Shown: piece after piece, positions 63,691 through 64,000 of the stretch
How positions within the stretch are numbered: the first letter of the stretch is position 1
How the letters are laid out: the number at the start of each line of letters is the position of its first letter
Program-made: the position numbers and the translations under genes
Assembly (NCBI RefSeq): GCF_003201355.1
Contig: NZ_QICL01000015.1
Span: forward strand, 51,264-115,263
Direction of reading: 5' to 3'
DNA length: 64,000 nucleotides
Source: Indolivaga alginatilytica
Lineage (GTDB): Bacteria; Bacteroidota; Bacteroidia; Bacteroidales; Dysgonomonadaceae
Notes under the pieces: generated by a model
The model's database searches: none
Told to the model about the DNA's origin: nothing
Seen by the model: the letters and a program-made list of their open reading frames with translations, nothing else

Positions 63691-64000
63691 TAAAAGTTAC
63701 ACAAAGTATAACAAAAAGAGTTTCTGATATCCCAGAAGCTCTTTTTTTTTATTAAAAAATATAATTTTCAATAAAAAAATCAATGTCTCAATTTTTAGCA
63801 AAACTTATTTATAATAAATAGATTGAATTGATTACTTTTGAAAAATATTTGTTATAATAGATAACAATAACAGAAACATTTATTTAGTATGGATGCTCTT
63901 ATTAGAGAAGTCATCTAGACTTTTTATTTTTGTGAATTTTCTTTAAAAATATAATTATAAAAGCCATGTAATTGAAAGCTATCCAGCTTGATATTGTTGT
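63691..64000. other. Right-edge intergenic stretch
   Basis: No gene recognised. After the clpC terminator a TACTTTTG box (63833-63840) may start a transcript leaving the window; a nine-codon ATG frame at 63889 is too short to call. Confidence 0.4.
63714..63752 (+). terminator. Terminator of clpC
   Basis: Stem AAAGAG-TTTCTG / CAGAA-GCTCTTT followed by a long T-run. Confidence 0.85.

Noticed and set aside
1..64000. tRNA, rRNA, prophage or insertion sequence with transposase
   Set aside because: I looked for tRNA-like cloverleaf ends, rRNA blocks, integrase and transposase motifs in all gaps and frames and found none.

Overview
The window looks like ordinary chromosome of an AT-rich anaerobic or microaerotolerant Bacteroidales bacterium. 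I lean towards the Dysgonomonas/Dysgonomonadaceae neighbourhood, but cannot prove the genus from sequence alone. The reasons are: a short primary sigma factor of the Bacteroidetes type; many putative promoters of the form TAnnTTTG, some with a TTG about 17-20 bases upstream; LPS-related genes (LptF/G-type permease, LpxH-type phosphatase); a fused ribBA; a complete hmu haem-uptake operon; and pyruvate formate-lyase next to cytochrome bd. I see no tRNA, rRNA, CRISPR array, prophage or insertion sequence with a transposase.

Layout. 1-1.4 kb: 3' end of mgtE and a DUF3806-like gene. 1.6-6.4 kb (minus): aspC, ribBA, an LptF/G permease, a small RRM protein. 6.7-20.1 kb: ybaK, then minus-strand housekeeping and envelope genes (CPA1 antiporter, rpoD, Do protease, urea transporter plus C69 dipeptidase, TPR protein, KefB-type antiporter) with one plus-strand secreted unknown. 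20.3-33.7 kb (plus): XRE-cupin regulator and acyl-CoA synthetase, proB-proA, a small basic protein, acyltransferase, serine acetyltransferase, alpha/beta hydrolase, efp, radC, a MIP18 protein, lpxH, lrgA-lrgB. 34-37.9 kb: DUF454, DUF3467, cydA-cydB. 38.3-42.5 kb (minus): focA, pflA and pflB, with a clear cobalamin riboswitch in the pflB leader. 42.7-44.5 kb: a possible tiny transcription unit, a 53-aa gene and a baeRF-type gene. 44.7-54.8 kb (plus): hmuR-hmuY-hmuS-hmuT-hmuU-hmuV. 54.9-60.7 kb (minus): pyrF, prfA, two POT peptide transporters. 61.1-63.7 kb: clpC.

Functionally the window combines fermentation and oxygen handling (PFL, FocA, cytochrome bd), envelope maintenance, proline synthesis and haem acquisition. 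In the hmu operon an outer-membrane TonB receptor and a surface lipoprotein would collect haem, a membrane-anchored CobN-type chelatase would act on it, and an ExbB/ExbD-like pair would energise the system. The HmuY homologue has no histidine and only one internal methionine.

Three structures are not explained by the genes. (1) A dispersed repeat family of about 14 copies: the palindrome AAGGTC-N3-GACCTT plus an arm of up to about 80 bases, always tight against a gene end and placed between stop and start codons or in 5' leaders. (2) A second repeat of about 165 bases present twice in opposite orientation (33.8 and 57.1 kb). (3) The cobalamin riboswitch on the pyruvate formate-lyase operon, which is not a usual B12 target.
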